A DNA stretch of 64,000 bases from Nocardioides hwasunensis (GCF_014779665.1 NZ_JACXYY010000003.1:496001-560000), one strand, 5' to 3'. Numbered from the stretch's first letter, positions 8,200-17,049 are shown. Numbers and translations are program-made. Notes: a model not told the origin generated them from the sequence alone.

Positions 8200-8802
8200 T
8201 CAGCCCAGCGCCGGGCCTTGCTCGTGCAGGACGGCGTCGACGATGCCGTAGTCGACCGCGGCCACGCCCGGCAGCACGAGCGTGCGGTCGGTGTCCTGCC
8301 GCACCTGCTCGGTCGTACGCCCGGTGTGCCGCGCCAGGATCTCCTCGAGCTCCAGCCTGACCCGGGCCACCTCGTCGGCCTCCAGGATCAGGTCGGGCAC
8401 GGTGCCGCGTCCCTGGGTCGCCGGCTGGTGGAGCACGACCCGGCCGTGCGGCAGGATCGCCCGGCTGCCCTCCGATCCCCCGGCCAGCAGCACCGCCGCC
8501 GTCCAGGCCGCCTGCCCCACGCAGACCGTCTCCACGCGCGGCTTGACGAACTGCATGGCGTCGTAGATCGCGAGCATCGCCGAGATCGAGCCGCCGGGTG
8601 AGTTGATGTAGAGGCTGATCGGCCGGTCCGGGTTCTCCGAGGACAGGTGCAGCAGCTGCGCGATGACCGCGTTGGCGACGCCGTCGTCGATCTCGGTGCC
8701 GAGGTAGACGATGCGCTCGGACAGCAGCCGGGAGTAGAGGTCGAGGGTGCGCTCGCCCCGTGGCGTCTGCTGGACGACGTACGGGATCGTGTAGGTGCTC
8801 AT
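8200..8802 (-). CDS. clpP: ClpP-family protein lacking the catalytic serine
   Basis: The 200-residue product has the full ClpP fold: SLYINSPGGSISAMLAIYD, then VGQAAWTAAVLLAGG, LPHGRVVLHQP and the C-terminal QDTDRTLVLPGVAAVDYGIVDAVL. The nucleophile position, normally Ser in GxAAS, is Trp (W100, codon TGG at 8503-8505 on the plus strand read CCA). His125 and Asp172 of the triad remain. The subunit should therefore be proteolytically dead yet able to form rings. Its ATG overlaps the stop of the active clpP upstream (ATGA), which favours a 1:1 mixed complex. A scaffold, pore or adaptor-docking role is my inference. Confidence 0.9.
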   Translation of the reverse strand: MSTYTIPYVVQQTPRGERTLDLYSRLLSERIVYLGTEIDDGVANAVIAQLLHLSSENPDRPISLYINSPGGSISAMLAIYDAMQFVKPRVETVCVGQAAWTAAVLLAGGSEGSRAILPHGRVVLHQPATQGRGTVPDLILEADEVARVRLELEEILARHTGRTTEQVRQDTDRTLVLPGVAAVDYGIVDAVLHEQGPALG

Positions 8803-9422
8803 CGGGCACCCGCCAGACCGGCTCCGGCCAGACCGACGGGGCGCTGCTGCGCCGGCGTCACGTGGTCGAGCGAGGTGATCACCTGGTCGACGAAGCCGTA
8901 GGCCAGCGCGTCCTCGGCGGTGAACCAGCGGTCGCGCCGTGAGTCGCCTTCGATCGTCTCCCGGCTCTGGCCGGTGTGCTGCGCGACCAGACCGATCACG
9001 GTGTCGCGCGTCAGGCGCAGGTCGTCGGCCTGGATCTCGATGTCCACCGCGGTCCCGCCGATCACTGCGGACCCCTGGTGCAGCAGCACCCGTGAGTGCG
9101 GGAGCGCGTAGCGCTTGCCGGGCGTCCCGGCCGACAGCAGGAACTGACCGGCACTGGCGGCCATGCCCATCGCGAGCGTGCTGACGTCGTTCGGGATCAG
9201 CGTCATCACGTCGTGGATGGCCAGCATCGCCGAGACCGAGCCGCCGGGTGAGTTGATCCAGAGGCTGATGTCGGCGCGCGGGTCCTCCGCGGAGAGCAGC
9301 AGCAGCTGGTGCATCAGCCGGTTGCCGTTGCCCTCGCGCAGCTCGTCGCCGAGGACGATGATGCGTTGGTGCATGAGGCGGCGGACCAGCTCGTCCTCGA
9401 TGCGTTCTGACGTGGGATTCAT
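8799..9422 (-). CDS. clpP: ATP-dependent Clp protease proteolytic subunit
   Basis: This 207-residue ClpP carries an intact triad: S90 in GMAASAGQF, H115 in SRVLLHQ and D164 in SRRDRWF. It would work with ClpX or ClpC ATPases to degrade proteins. Two ATGs are possible, 9428 and 9422; the second has better spacing from the purine run GGGGG and is used here. It is the first gene of a two-gene operon with the serine-less ClpP, and both face the XRE regulator. This resembles the clpP3-clpP4/popR layout of Streptomyces, a second Clp set in addition to the main clpP1P2 pair. Confidence 0.93.
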   Translation of the reverse strand: MNPTSERIEDELVRRLMHQRIIVLGDELREGNGNRLMHQLLLLSAEDPRADISLWINSPGGSVSAMLAIHDVMTLIPNDVSTLAMGMAASAGQFLLSAGTPGKRYALPHSRVLLHQGSAVIGGTAVDIEIQADDLRLTRDTVIGLVAQHTGQSRETIEGDSRRDRWFTAEDALAYGFVDQVITSLDHVTPAQQRPVGLAGAGLAGAR

Positions 9423-9470
9423 GCTCATGCCCCCACAGTGGCCGGCACTCCCGGTCCACCACAGGGTGTC

Positions 9471-9495
9471 CTGCCGTGGGCGGATCCGCCTGCAG
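9471..9495 (-). promoter_or_regulatory. Dyad upstream of the clpP pair
   Basis: GGCGGATCCGCC (9479-9490) is a perfect 12-base palindrome flanked by CTGC and GCAG. It lies between the 3' end of the MFS gene (ends at 9503) and the clpP start at 9422. It may be the MFS terminator or an operator for clpP; it does not resemble the palindrome at 7820. Confidence 0.35.
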
Positions 9496-9502
9496 CTGAT
9501 CG

Positions 9503-10747
9503 TCACCCGGCCGCGGTCGTCGCCTCCTCGAGGTCGCCCAGCAGCGGTGTGCTCCGCAGCTTCGTCGCCAGTGCCGCGGCCAGGCTGGCGGCCAGACCGA
9601 AAGCGGCCACGCGCAGCGCCCAGTCCGTGCCGACCGTCTCGGCCAGCACTCCGCCCAGTGCGGCGCCCAGAGGGCTGCCGCCCCACGCGACCAGGCGAGC
9701 CGTCGTGTTCACCCGGGACTGGAGGACCGCAGGTGTGACCACCTGGCGGGTGACGATGCCGTTGACGATGAGCGTGGTCGAGGCGAGGTGGAAGGCGGCG
9801 ACCGCCACCAGCGCCGGCACCAGCCGCCCGCTGGCCGACAGGGCGAGCACGCCGACGAGGGCGACGGCGAAGCCGCCCGTGGTGATCGCCCCCACCGCCA
9901 CGCGCCGCTGCAGCCGGGGAAGCATCGTGCTCGCCAGGAGCGAACCGGCTGCTCCGGCAGCGAAGAGCCAGCCGATCCGCGCGTCGTCGGCGCCGAGGCC
10001 CAGCTGCTGCACACCGACCACGACCAGCAGGCCCGTCACCGCTCCGCCCGCGAGGCTGTTGCCGATCCCGAGCAGGGTGAGCCGTCGCACCAGGGCGTGG
10101 TCGCGGATGAAGGCCAGACCCTCACCGATCTCGACCCGGAGCCGACGCCGCACCGGCGGTGGCGCGTCCGTCGCCGGCACCGCCAGCCCGGCGAGGACAG
10201 CGGCCGAGACGGCGTACGCCACTCCGTCGACGCCCAGGACCACCGCGGGCCCCAGCACGACGACGAGGACGCCGCTCACGACCGGTCCCACGAGCCCGAG
10301 CGTGGTTCCGACCGTCACCAGGACCGAGGTGGCCGACGGGATCCGCTCACGCTCGACCAGTGCCGGGACGAGCCCGAAGGTGGCGGCGTCGGTGAACACG
10401 AACGCCGTCGACACGACCGCCGCGACGGCCAGCACCTGCCCGACGGACAGCACACCGACCCACGTCGCCAGCGGGACGGTCAGCAGGGCGCCGGCGCTGA
10501 GCACCTCACCGACCACCAGGGTCCGGCGACGGTCCCATCGGTCGGCGAGCGCACCCGCGGGCAGCCCGACGACGAGGTAGGGAAGGGTCTCGACGACCGC
10601 GGTCAGGGCGGTCCAGGCAGCGCTCCCGGTCAGCTGGAACACCAGGATCGGCATCGCGACCTGCGCGAGGGTCCCACCCGCCATCGCGACGGTGCGGGCG
10701 AGGAGGAACCGGCGATAGTCCGGGACCTCCCACGCGGACGCACTCAC
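9503..10747 (-). CDS. MFS transporter, enterobactin-exporter (EntS)-like
   Basis: About 414 residues with roughly 12 hydrophobic segments and the loop motif GALADRWDRRRTL after the second one, typical of MFS efflux proteins. It belongs to the class that includes EntS and macrolide-efflux-like carriers. The GTG at 10747 overlaps the stop of the siderophore-type binding protein (GTGA), so import and export components are co-expressed. A role in siderophore release or recycling is inferred from that pairing; the sequence alone does not give the substrate. Confidence 0.8.
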   Translation of the reverse strand: MSASAWEVPDYRRFLLARTVAMAGGTLAQVAMPILVFQLTGSAAWTALTAVVETLPYLVVGLPAGALADRWDRRRTLVVGEVLSAGALLTVPLATWVGVLSVGQVLAVAAVVSTAFVFTDAATFGLVPALVERERIPSATSVLVTVGTTLGLVGPVVSGVLVVVLGPAVVLGVDGVAYAVSAAVLAGLAVPATDAPPPVRRRLRVEIGEGLAFIRDHALVRRLTLLGIGNSLAGGAVTGLLVVVGVQQLGLGADDARIGWLFAAGAAGSLLASTMLPRLQRRVAVGAITTGGFAVALVGVLALSASGRLVPALVAVAAFHLASTTLIVNGIVTRQVVTPAVLQSRVNTTARLVAWGGSPLGAALGGVLAETVGTDWALRVAAFGLAASLAAALATKLRSTPLLGDLEEATTAAG

Positions 10748-11679
10748 CCCTGGAGCTCGGGCACGGCCTCGTCGAGCACCAGGCCCAGCGAGATCGTGCC
10801 CCGTCCGGTGGCCCACACCCCGGCGTCGACCTCGACGACCCGGTCCTCACGCGCCGCGGTCATGCGCGCCCACACGGGGTCCTGCGCGAGTCGACCGGCC
10901 AAGGACTCCGCGTCGCTCCCCGACGAGAAGGTCTGGGCGAACACCACGTCCGGATCCACCTCGGCCACCTGCTCCACGGAGACGTTGGCGAAGGCATCGG
11001 CTGCGGCGGGCCACGGGTAGTCACCGACCTCCGCGAGCAGTGAGCCCACCGGGGTCTCGACCGAGTCGACGCCGAGGCTTCCCGGCTCGCCGAACATCGA
11101 CACCGTCGTGAGGCCGGTGGCCTCGAGGTCGGCGACCCGCTGCTCGAACGCCACCGCCGCCGCCTCGGCCTCGTCCTCGGTGCCGGTCAGCTCACCGACC
11201 AGACGCAGGAACGCCACCGAGTCCTGCCACGAGCGCGGGTCGACCAGGTAGAGCGGCGCGACCTCCTCGACCGCCTCGCGCAGTCCGTCGTGCGCGCCAC
11301 TCAGTCCGATCACCAGGTCCGGCTCGCTCAGCGCGACGTCCTCGACGTTCTCCTCGCCGAAGCCGCCGGTGATCTCGCGCATGTCGGAGCCCGGACCGAC
11401 ATAGCGGTCGTCGAGCGCCAGCTGGTCACGGTAGGCGACCGGAGTGATGCCGACCTCGACCAGCGCGTCGACGCAGATCATGGTGAGGCACGCGATGCGC
11501 TCGACCGGCCCCTCGAGGCTCACCTCCGCTCCGGCGTCGTCGGTCAGGGTCCGCGCGCCGGTGTCGGCGGAGCCGGCAGGACCGGCGTCGCCCGTCGCGT
11601 CCTCGGTGCTGGCGCAACCGGCGACGACGGGCAGCAGCACGGCGGTCAGGGCGAGCGCGGCGGCTCGGGTCAGGGTCAT
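10744..11679 (-). CDS. Iron-siderophore-type ABC transporter substrate-binding lipoprotein
   Basis: This 311-residue protein starts with a lipoprotein signal, hydrophobic MTLTRAAALALTAVLLPVVAGC, with the lipobox cysteine at residue 22. A periplasmic-binding-protein (cluster A-II, FepB/FhuD/BtuF) fold follows, with the RIACLTMICVDALVEVGITPVAY stretch and DLVIGLSG. GAGAGGA lies just before the ATG at 11679. It faces away from the two permeases and ATPase, separated by a 60-base regulatory region with a Fur-type box. The ligand may be a ferric siderophore, haem or another metal complex. Confidence 0.85.
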   Translation of the reverse strand: MTLTRAAALALTAVLLPVVAGCASTEDATGDAGPAGSADTGARTLTDDAGAEVSLEGPVERIACLTMICVDALVEVGITPVAYRDQLALDDRYVGPGSDMREITGGFGEENVEDVALSEPDLVIGLSGAHDGLREAVEEVAPLYLVDPRSWQDSVAFLRLVGELTGTEDEAEAAAVAFEQRVADLEATGLTTVSMFGEPGSLGVDSVETPVGSLLAEVGDYPWPAAADAFANVSVEQVAEVDPDVVFAQTFSSGSDAESLAGRLAQDPVWARMTAAREDRVVEVDAGVWATGRGTISLGLVLDEAVPELQG

Positions 11680-11706
11680 GGTGGGTCCTCTCGAAGTCGG
11701 AATGCG

Positions 11707-11725
11707 CATGATAACCATTCTCATG
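11707..11725. promoter_or_regulatory. Fur/Zur-type metalloregulator box between divergent genes
   Basis: CATGATAACCATTCTCATG is an imperfect 19-base dyad whose core TGATAAC-C-ATTCTCA (11709-11723) has the 7-1-7 form of Fur-family boxes. It is AT-rich in a GC-rich setting and lies between the binding protein (start 11679, minus) and the first permease (start 11740, plus). It does not fit the DtxR/IdeR consensus. Iron or zinc control cannot be separated by eye. Confidence 0.55.
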
Positions 11726-11739
11726 TACGGTCTCGATCC

Positions 11740-12729
11740 GTGTACCGCTCCCTCGTCGTCGCTGCCGGTGCTGCGGCCCTGCTGGCAGCGGCGCTGCTCA
11801 CCTCGCTCGCGGTCGGCGCCGCGACCCTGTCGCCGCCCGAGCTGCTGCTGGCGCTGACCGACCCCCAGCACCCGGTGCACGTGTCGGCACTCCACGTGCG
11901 CCTCCCGCGTGCGCTGCTCGGCGCGGTCGCGGGCGCCGGCCTGGCGGCCGCGGGTGTGCTGCTCCAGGACGCCTTGGGCAACCCCGTCGCCGGACCCGAG
12001 CTGCTGGGTGTGTCGTCCGGTGCGGCGGTGGTCGCGGCGACGGCCACGGTCCTCCACCTCCCGGTGCCGCTGCAGGTGCTGCCGCTGCTCTCGCTCGCCG
12101 GGGCGCTGGCCGCCGGCCTGGTGGTGGTCCTCGCCGTCGGACCGGGCTCCGGCCCCGGGGCGTCCACGAGGGTCGTGCTCGTCGGCGCGGCCGTCACCGC
12201 CGCCTGCGGGGGCGTGGTGGTGGCAGTGATCGGGCTCGGCACGGAGGGCGACGTGGTGCTGCTCATGCGCTACCTCCTCGGCAGCCTGAGCGCTCGCGGG
12301 TGGAACGACCTCGCCGTCGTGGCGCTGGGCGTCGTACCGGCCCTGCTCGCGGCGCTGCTCCTCACCCGTTCCGTGGCCGCCCTGCGCCTCGGCGACCACG
12401 TCGCGACCGGGCTGGGGGTCTCCGTGGCCCGGGTCCGGCTGATGGCGCTGCTGGTCGCCTCCCTCGCCGCCGCGACCGTGGCCGCGATCTGCGGGCCCGT
12501 GGCCTACGTCGCGCTGCTCGCACCACACGTGGCACGGGCAGCGGCCGGCACCACCTCCACCCCGCTCGTGCTGCTGGTGGCCGCTCCCGTCGGCTCGACC
12601 CTGCTCGTGGTCGCCGACCTGGCTTCCCGGACCGCCTTCTACCCCGTCGAGGTCCCGGTCGGCATCGCCACGACGCTGGTCGGCGTGCCGCTCCTCGCCC
12701 TGCTCACCCTGCGCGGGCGGCCCGCATGA
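11740..12729 (+). CDS. FecCD-family ABC transporter permease 1
   Basis: The 329-residue protein has about nine to ten hydrophobic segments. It carries the FecCD signatures RLPRALLGAVAGAGLAAAGVLLQ and GNPVAGPELLGVSSGA, plus the C-terminal coupling region GPVAYVALLAPHVAR. It forms the membrane channel with the next gene product. The GTG at 11740 is 15 bases from the Fur-type box. It overlaps the second permease by four bases. Confidence 0.9.
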   Translation: MYRSLVVAAGAAALLAAALLTSLAVGAATLSPPELLLALTDPQHPVHVSALHVRLPRALLGAVAGAGLAAAGVLLQDALGNPVAGPELLGVSSGAAVVAATATVLHLPVPLQVLPLLSLAGALAAGLVVVLAVGPGSGPGASTRVVLVGAAVTAACGGVVVAVIGLGTEGDVVLLMRYLLGSLSARGWNDLAVVALGVVPALLAALLLTRSVAALRLGDHVATGLGVSVARVRLMALLVASLAAATVAAICGPVAYVALLAPHVARAAAGTTSTPLVLLVAAPVGSTLLVVADLASRTAFYPVEVPVGIATTLVGVPLLALLTLRGRPA

Positions 12730-13706
12730 GTCGGTTGCTCCGTGCCGTGCTCCTGGTCCTCTCGGCAGCGTCGGTGGCCGTCGGCCTGGTGGCGGCGCAC
12801 CTGCTCGTCGGACGCTCGGAGCTGTCCGCGGGCGAGGTGGTCGAGGTGCTGACCGGACGCTCGGACCACGGCGCCGCCCGGGTGATCGTGCTCAGGTACC
12901 GCCTCCCGCGGGTGCTCCTGGGCCTCGGCGCCGGTGCGCTGCTGGCAATGTCCGGCGTGCTCGTGCAGGCAGTCGTGCGCAACCCCCTGGCCGAGCCCGC
13001 GACGACCGGCGTGGGCTCGGGCGCGGCCCTCGGCGTCGTGGCGGCGACGATGCTCGGGTTCCACGCGACGTACGCCGCCGCGCTGGTCGGTGCACTCGGC
13101 GCCGGCCTCCTGCTGCTCCTGCTCGGGCGCCGCTCCCCCGCCGTGGCGGGCATCCTCCTGGGTGCCGTGCTCGCAGCCGTCACCGCGCTGCTCCTCGTCG
13201 TCGACTCCAGCCCCACGTCGTCGGTGATGCGCTGGCTGGTCGGCTCGCTCAACGCGCGCACGGCCGGCGACTGGTCGGCGCTGTGGCCGTGGCTGGCCAC
13301 GCTGCCCGTCGCCGCCTGGCTGCTCGCGCCCTGGATGAACGCGTGGGCGCTCGGAGCCGCCCAGGCGATCAGCCTGGGCGTGCCGGTGCGCACCACCCGG
13401 GTCGTCGTCCTGGTCGTGGCCGTCGTGGCGGCAGCGGTCGCCATCGCCGCGGCCGGCGCGGTCGCGTTCGTGGGGCTGGTCGCCCCGCACGTCGCACGGC
13501 TGCTCGTGGGCTCCGACCACCGCCTGCTGGTGCCCGTGTCAGCCGCGCTCGGGGCCGTGCTGCTCGCGGGCTCGGACCTCATCGCCTTCTCGGTCGGCAT
13601 CGACCTGCCGGGCGCGCGGGACGTGGCGGGCGTGCCCGTCGGCGCCGTCACCGCGCTGCTCGGCGCCCCCGTCCTGGTCCACCTCGTCCGCAAGGAGCTG
13701 CGTTGA
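12726..13706 (+). CDS. FecCD-family ABC transporter permease 2
   Basis: This 326-residue membrane protein shows the same family marks: RLPRVLLGLGAGALLAMSGVL, RNPLAEPATTGVGSGAALG and AGAVAFVGLVAPHVARLLVG. With permease 1 it forms a heterodimeric channel in the cytoplasmic membrane. The ATG overlaps the previous stop, and its own stop overlaps the ATPase start (TTGA). Confidence 0.9.
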   Translation: MSRLLRAVLLVLSAASVAVGLVAAHLLVGRSELSAGEVVEVLTGRSDHGAARVIVLRYRLPRVLLGLGAGALLAMSGVLVQAVVRNPLAEPATTGVGSGAALGVVAATMLGFHATYAAALVGALGAGLLLLLLGRRSPAVAGILLGAVLAAVTALLLVVDSSPTSSVMRWLVGSLNARTAGDWSALWPWLATLPVAAWLLAPWMNAWALGAAQAISLGVPVRTTRVVVLVVAVVAAAVAIAAAGAVAFVGLVAPHVARLLVGSDHRLLVPVSAALGAVLLAGSDLIAFSVGIDLPGARDVAGVPVGAVTALLGAPVLVHLVRKELR

Positions 13707-14491
13707 AGGTCCCGACCGAGCCTGTCCTGCGAGCCCGCGCCCTCGGCGTCGGCTATCGCGACCGCCAGGTCATCCACGCCCTCGACCTGCGTATCGAGCC
13801 CGGCTCGGTGACCGCGCTGGTCGGCCCCAACGGGTCCGGCAAGTCCACGCTGCTGCACGCCCTGGCGCGGGTGCTGACACCCACCGACGGCGTCGTCGAG
13901 CTCGACGGCACACCGATCACGTCCCAGCGCAGCGTCGCGGTCGCGCGTCGGCTCGCGCTGCTGCCCCAGTCGGCTCTCGCGCCACCCGGCGCGACCGTCA
14001 CCGAGGTGGTCGACCAGGGGCGCTACCCGAGGACAGGAGCCCTCGGGATGCTGCGCCGCGGTCCCGACGACGCCGTCCGCGAGGCGCTCGGGCTCACCGG
14101 GCTCGAAGACCTGGCCCGCACGCCCGTGGCACAGCTGTCGGGCGGGCAGCGGCAGCGGGTGTGGATCGCCATGGCCCTCGCGCAGCAGACCGACCTGCTG
14201 CTGCTCGACGAGCCGACCACCTACCTCGACGTGCGCCACCAGCTCGACCTCATGGAGCTCGTGGTCCGCCTGCGCGACGAGCAGGGGAAGACGATCGTCA
14301 TGGTGCTGCACGACCTCAACCAGGCCGCACGCCACGCCGACCGGATCGTGGCGCTGCGCGACGGCCGGATCCTGGCCGACGGCCCGCCGGCCGAGGTGCT
14401 GACACCGCGCGTGCTCCACGAGGTGTTCGACATCGACGCGCTGGTGCTCACCGACCCGGTCACCTCGCGTCCGATGTTCGTCGCACGCTAG
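13703..14491 (+). CDS. FecE-type ABC transporter ATPase
   Basis: The 262-residue subunit powers the importer. Walker A is GPNGSGKST (41-49), the signature is LSGGQRQR (145-152), and Walker B LLLLDEPTTYLD has D169 and the catalytic E170. A switch His follows in MVLHDLNQA. It begins with TTG in a four-base overlap with permease 2, which explains the rare start codon. It ends nine bases before the convergent amidohydrolase gene. Confidence 0.93.
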   Translation: MKVPTEPVLRARALGVGYRDRQVIHALDLRIEPGSVTALVGPNGSGKSTLLHALARVLTPTDGVVELDGTPITSQRSVAVARRLALLPQSALAPPGATVTEVVDQGRYPRTGALGMLRRGPDDAVREALGLTGLEDLARTPVAQLSGGQRQRVWIAMALAQQTDLLLLDEPTTYLDVRHQLDLMELVVRLRDEQGKTIVMVLHDLNQAARHADRIVALRDGRILADGPPAEVLTPRVLHEVFDIDALVLTDPVTSRPMFVAR

Positions 14492-14499
14492 ATCACGTC

Positions 14500-16128
14500 T
14501 CACGCCTCGTGGACGCACTCCCCGTCGATCCAGGTCGAGCGGACGCGCGCGGCGCCGATCTCGTCGGGTGTCGCGAAGGGGTCGCGGTCCAGCACGACGA
14601 GGTCGGCGACGGAGCCCGGCGCGATCGTGCCGGCGTCGTCACGGTGGTTGACCCACGCCGACCCGCTCGTGTAGGCGGCGAAGGCCACCTCGATCGGCAG
14701 CGCCTGCTCGGGGAGGAACGGGTCGGTGCCTGCCGGCGCCGGCTCGCCGTACGCCGTGCGGTGCACCGCGGTGTGGATCGCAGCCAGCGGGTCGGGGGTG
14801 CTCACCGGCCAGTCACTTCCGGCCACGAGCCGCGCCCCGGTCCGGTGCAGGTCGCCGAAGGGGTACTGCCGCGCCGCCCGCGCCGCACCGAGGAAGGGGA
14901 CCGTCAGCTCGGTCATCTGGTCGTCGTGGCACGCCCAGAGCGCCTGGATGTTGGCGGCGACGCCGAGGGCGGCGAACCGGCCCACGTCGTCGGGGTGCAC
15001 GAGCTGGAGGTGGGCGACGTGGTGGCGCCGGTCGGGACTCGTGCCCTCGAGGGCGTCCAGCGCCTCGCGCACGCCGCGGTCGCCCAGGCCATGGACGTGC
15101 ACCTGGAAGCCGTGCCGGTCGAGCTCGGCGACGTGTCCGCGCAGTGCGGCGGGATCGACGAACGAGATGCCCGCGTTGCCCGTCGCATGGCCGCACCGGT
15201 CGAGGTAGGGCTCGACGAGCGCGGCTGTCTGGTTCTCGGCGACACCGTCCTGCATGATCTTGACCGCGCTCGCGACGAATCGTCCGCGTGACCACTCCGT
15301 CCGCTTCGCCACGAGCTCGGCGACCTGCTCGCTGCCCCGGCTCCGGTCCCACCACAGGGCGCCGACCACCGTGCCGGTGAGGTCACCGGTGCCGGCTGCC
15401 CGGGCGTACGTCGGTCCGCCGTCGCGCATGTTGGCGTAGGTCCCGACGATCGCGTCCTGCCAGCTCGTGACCCCGAGCGAGTGAAGGAACCGCTGGCCCT
15501 CCATCAGTCCGGCGTGCATCGCGGCGTCGTCGGCGGCGGGCAGCACGTGGGCGATCAGGTCCATCGCGCCCTCGTGCAGCACCCCCGTGGGCTCGCCGTC
15601 GGCATCGCGCTCGATGCGCCCGTCGAGCGGGTCCGGGGTGGCACGGGTGATCCCAGCGAGCTCCAGCGCGCGGGAGCTGATCCACATCCCGTGGTGGTCG
15701 CGGTTGACCAGCGCGACCGGGCGGTCGGGCACGGCCTCATCGAGCGCCGCTGCGGTCGGGAGTCCTCCGGGGAACGCGGCCATCGCCCAGCCGCCGCCCT
15801 GCACCCACTCCCGTCCGGGGTGCGAGGCGGCATACGCCTGCACGTGAGCGAGGTAGCGACCGCTGTCGACCGGCAGCTCGCTCAGATCACAGCCGAGCCG
15901 CTCGAGACCGCCCTGGATCGGGTGGACGTGGGCGTCGGTGAAGCCGGGCAGCAGCAGAGCGCCGGCGACGTCGACGACCCGCGCACCCGAGGTGGCGATG
16001 TCCTCACCGATCGCGCGGACCCGGCCGTGCTCGACGACCACGTCGCCGACGCGGCCGCGATAGGCGTGCCCGTCGAAGACGACGGCGTTGCGGAAGACCG
16101 TGGTGCTCACCGGCCCATCCTGCGTCAC
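14500..16128 (-). CDS. Amidohydrolase, YtcJ-like
   Basis: This 542-residue protein belongs to the amidohydrolase_3 branch of metal-dependent hydrolases. The N-terminal beta-sandwich leads to the metal motif FTDAHVHP with H67 and H69. More His residues lie in the barrel (VNRDHHGMW, HVHGLGDRG, HHVAHLQLVH), and SDWPV..PDPLAAI carries the late Asp. Members hydrolyse exocyclic formamides or unknown amides; the substrate here is not known. The first ATG (16128) is used, but a GTG at 16110 reading VSTTVFRN is an alternative and has GGATGG upstream. It is transcribed toward the transporter operon and stands alone. Confidence 0.8.
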   Translation of the reverse strand: MTQDGPVSTTVFRNAVVFDGHAYRGRVGDVVVEHGRVRAIGEDIATSGARVVDVAGALLLPGFTDAHVHPIQGGLERLGCDLSELPVDSGRYLAHVQAYAASHPGREWVQGGGWAMAAFPGGLPTAAALDEAVPDRPVALVNRDHHGMWISSRALELAGITRATPDPLDGRIERDADGEPTGVLHEGAMDLIAHVLPAADDAAMHAGLMEGQRFLHSLGVTSWQDAIVGTYANMRDGGPTYARAAGTGDLTGTVVGALWWDRSRGSEQVAELVAKRTEWSRGRFVASAVKIMQDGVAENQTAALVEPYLDRCGHATGNAGISFVDPAALRGHVAELDRHGFQVHVHGLGDRGVREALDALEGTSPDRRHHVAHLQLVHPDDVGRFAALGVAANIQALWACHDDQMTELTVPFLGAARAARQYPFGDLHRTGARLVAGSDWPVSTPDPLAAIHTAVHRTAYGEPAPAGTDPFLPEQALPIEVAFAAYTSGSAWVNHRDDAGTIAPGSVADLVVLDRDPFATPDEIGAARVRSTWIDGECVHEA

Positions 16129-16339
16129 GCACGCCGACCGAGGCGTCAGCCGCGCGAGACATGATCACCTGACGACGGAGGAAGTCGATCCGGGCGTTCG
16201 CGTGGGACGATCGGCATCTCCTTGTGGAGCGAGGCGAGGGCGCCGCCCAAGCACACCCGAACACCGCCGCACCGGCCACCGGCGGACCCGGGAGCAGCGG
16301 TCACCGGGTGATCGTCGTGGACGTGGGTACCCCGCAGAC
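16129..16339 (+). other. Intergenic region with a small dyad
   Basis: No gene is seen. TCACC-G-GGTGA lies at 16301-16311. GGGTAC at 16325-16330 resembles the -10 of SigB/SigF-type promoters, ten bases before the LuxR-type gene, but no matching -35 is evident. Confidence 0.3.
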
Positions 16340-17035
16340 ATGTCTCTTCGCATCGCCCTCGCCAACCACGACGAGGTCGTCGTCCTCGGCGTGACCTACG
16401 CCCTCGCCCGCTACGGCCGGGACATGGAGCTGGTCGAGCTGCGAGCCACCGGCGCGGCGCCCGTCGACCTGGTCCTGCACGACCCCGCCTCCGGCGTGCC
16501 GGGCCCGCACGCCGTCATGGACCGCCTGGTCGCCGACCCCCAGGTCGGACGCATCGTGGCGTTCACGTGGAGCGTCGAGTCGTACGCCGCCGGCTGGCTG
16601 TCCGCCCACGGCTACGACGCGTGCCTGTCCATCCGGCTCCCCGGCGTGACCCTCGTCGACTCGCTGTGCGCCGTCCACCGCGGCCGCCCGGTGCACGAGT
16701 CCCCGCACGGTCCGACCGGGACCGGGTCGGCGCAGCCGGGGTTCGCCTGGCCCGAGTCGGACTTCCCCGGCCAGGAGGCCGGACTCACCGCCCGCGAGGC
16801 GGACGTGCTCTCCCTCATCTCCAGCGGGCTCAGCAACCGGGAGATCTCGACCCAGCTGAACCTGTCGATCAACTCGGTGAAGACCTACATCCGGGGCGCC
16901 TACCGCACGATCGGGGTCGACAGCCGGACGAAGGCGGTGCTGTGGTCGATCATGCACGGCCTGCGCACCCCGACCGCGCCGCCGGACGACGCCGGCAGCC
17001 GAGCACGCGGCGCCGCTCCCCCGCGAATCCCCTAG
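16340..17035 (+). CDS. LuxR/NarL-type regulator with degenerate receiver
   Basis: The 231-residue protein has an N-terminal region shaped like a receiver domain (LRIALANHDEVVVLGVTYAL). It lacks the usual cluster of acidic residues and phospho-Asp context, so phosphorylation is doubtful. A linker leads to a C-terminal LuxR helix-turn-helix at about 150-205 (GLTAREADVLSLISSGLSN and SINSVKTYIRGAYRTIGV). No histidine kinase is adjacent. The neighbouring transporter operon starts 28 bases downstream and may be a target. Confidence 0.8.
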   Translation: MSLRIALANHDEVVVLGVTYALARYGRDMELVELRATGAAPVDLVLHDPASGVPGPHAVMDRLVADPQVGRIVAFTWSVESYAAGWLSAHGYDACLSIRLPGVTLVDSLCAVHRGRPVHESPHGPTGTGSAQPGFAWPESDFPGQEAGLTAREADVLSLISSGLSNREISTQLNLSINSVKTYIRGAYRTIGVDSRTKAVLWSIMHGLRTPTAPPDDAGSRARGAAPPRIP

Positions 17036-17049
17036 TCACCGAGGTCCGA

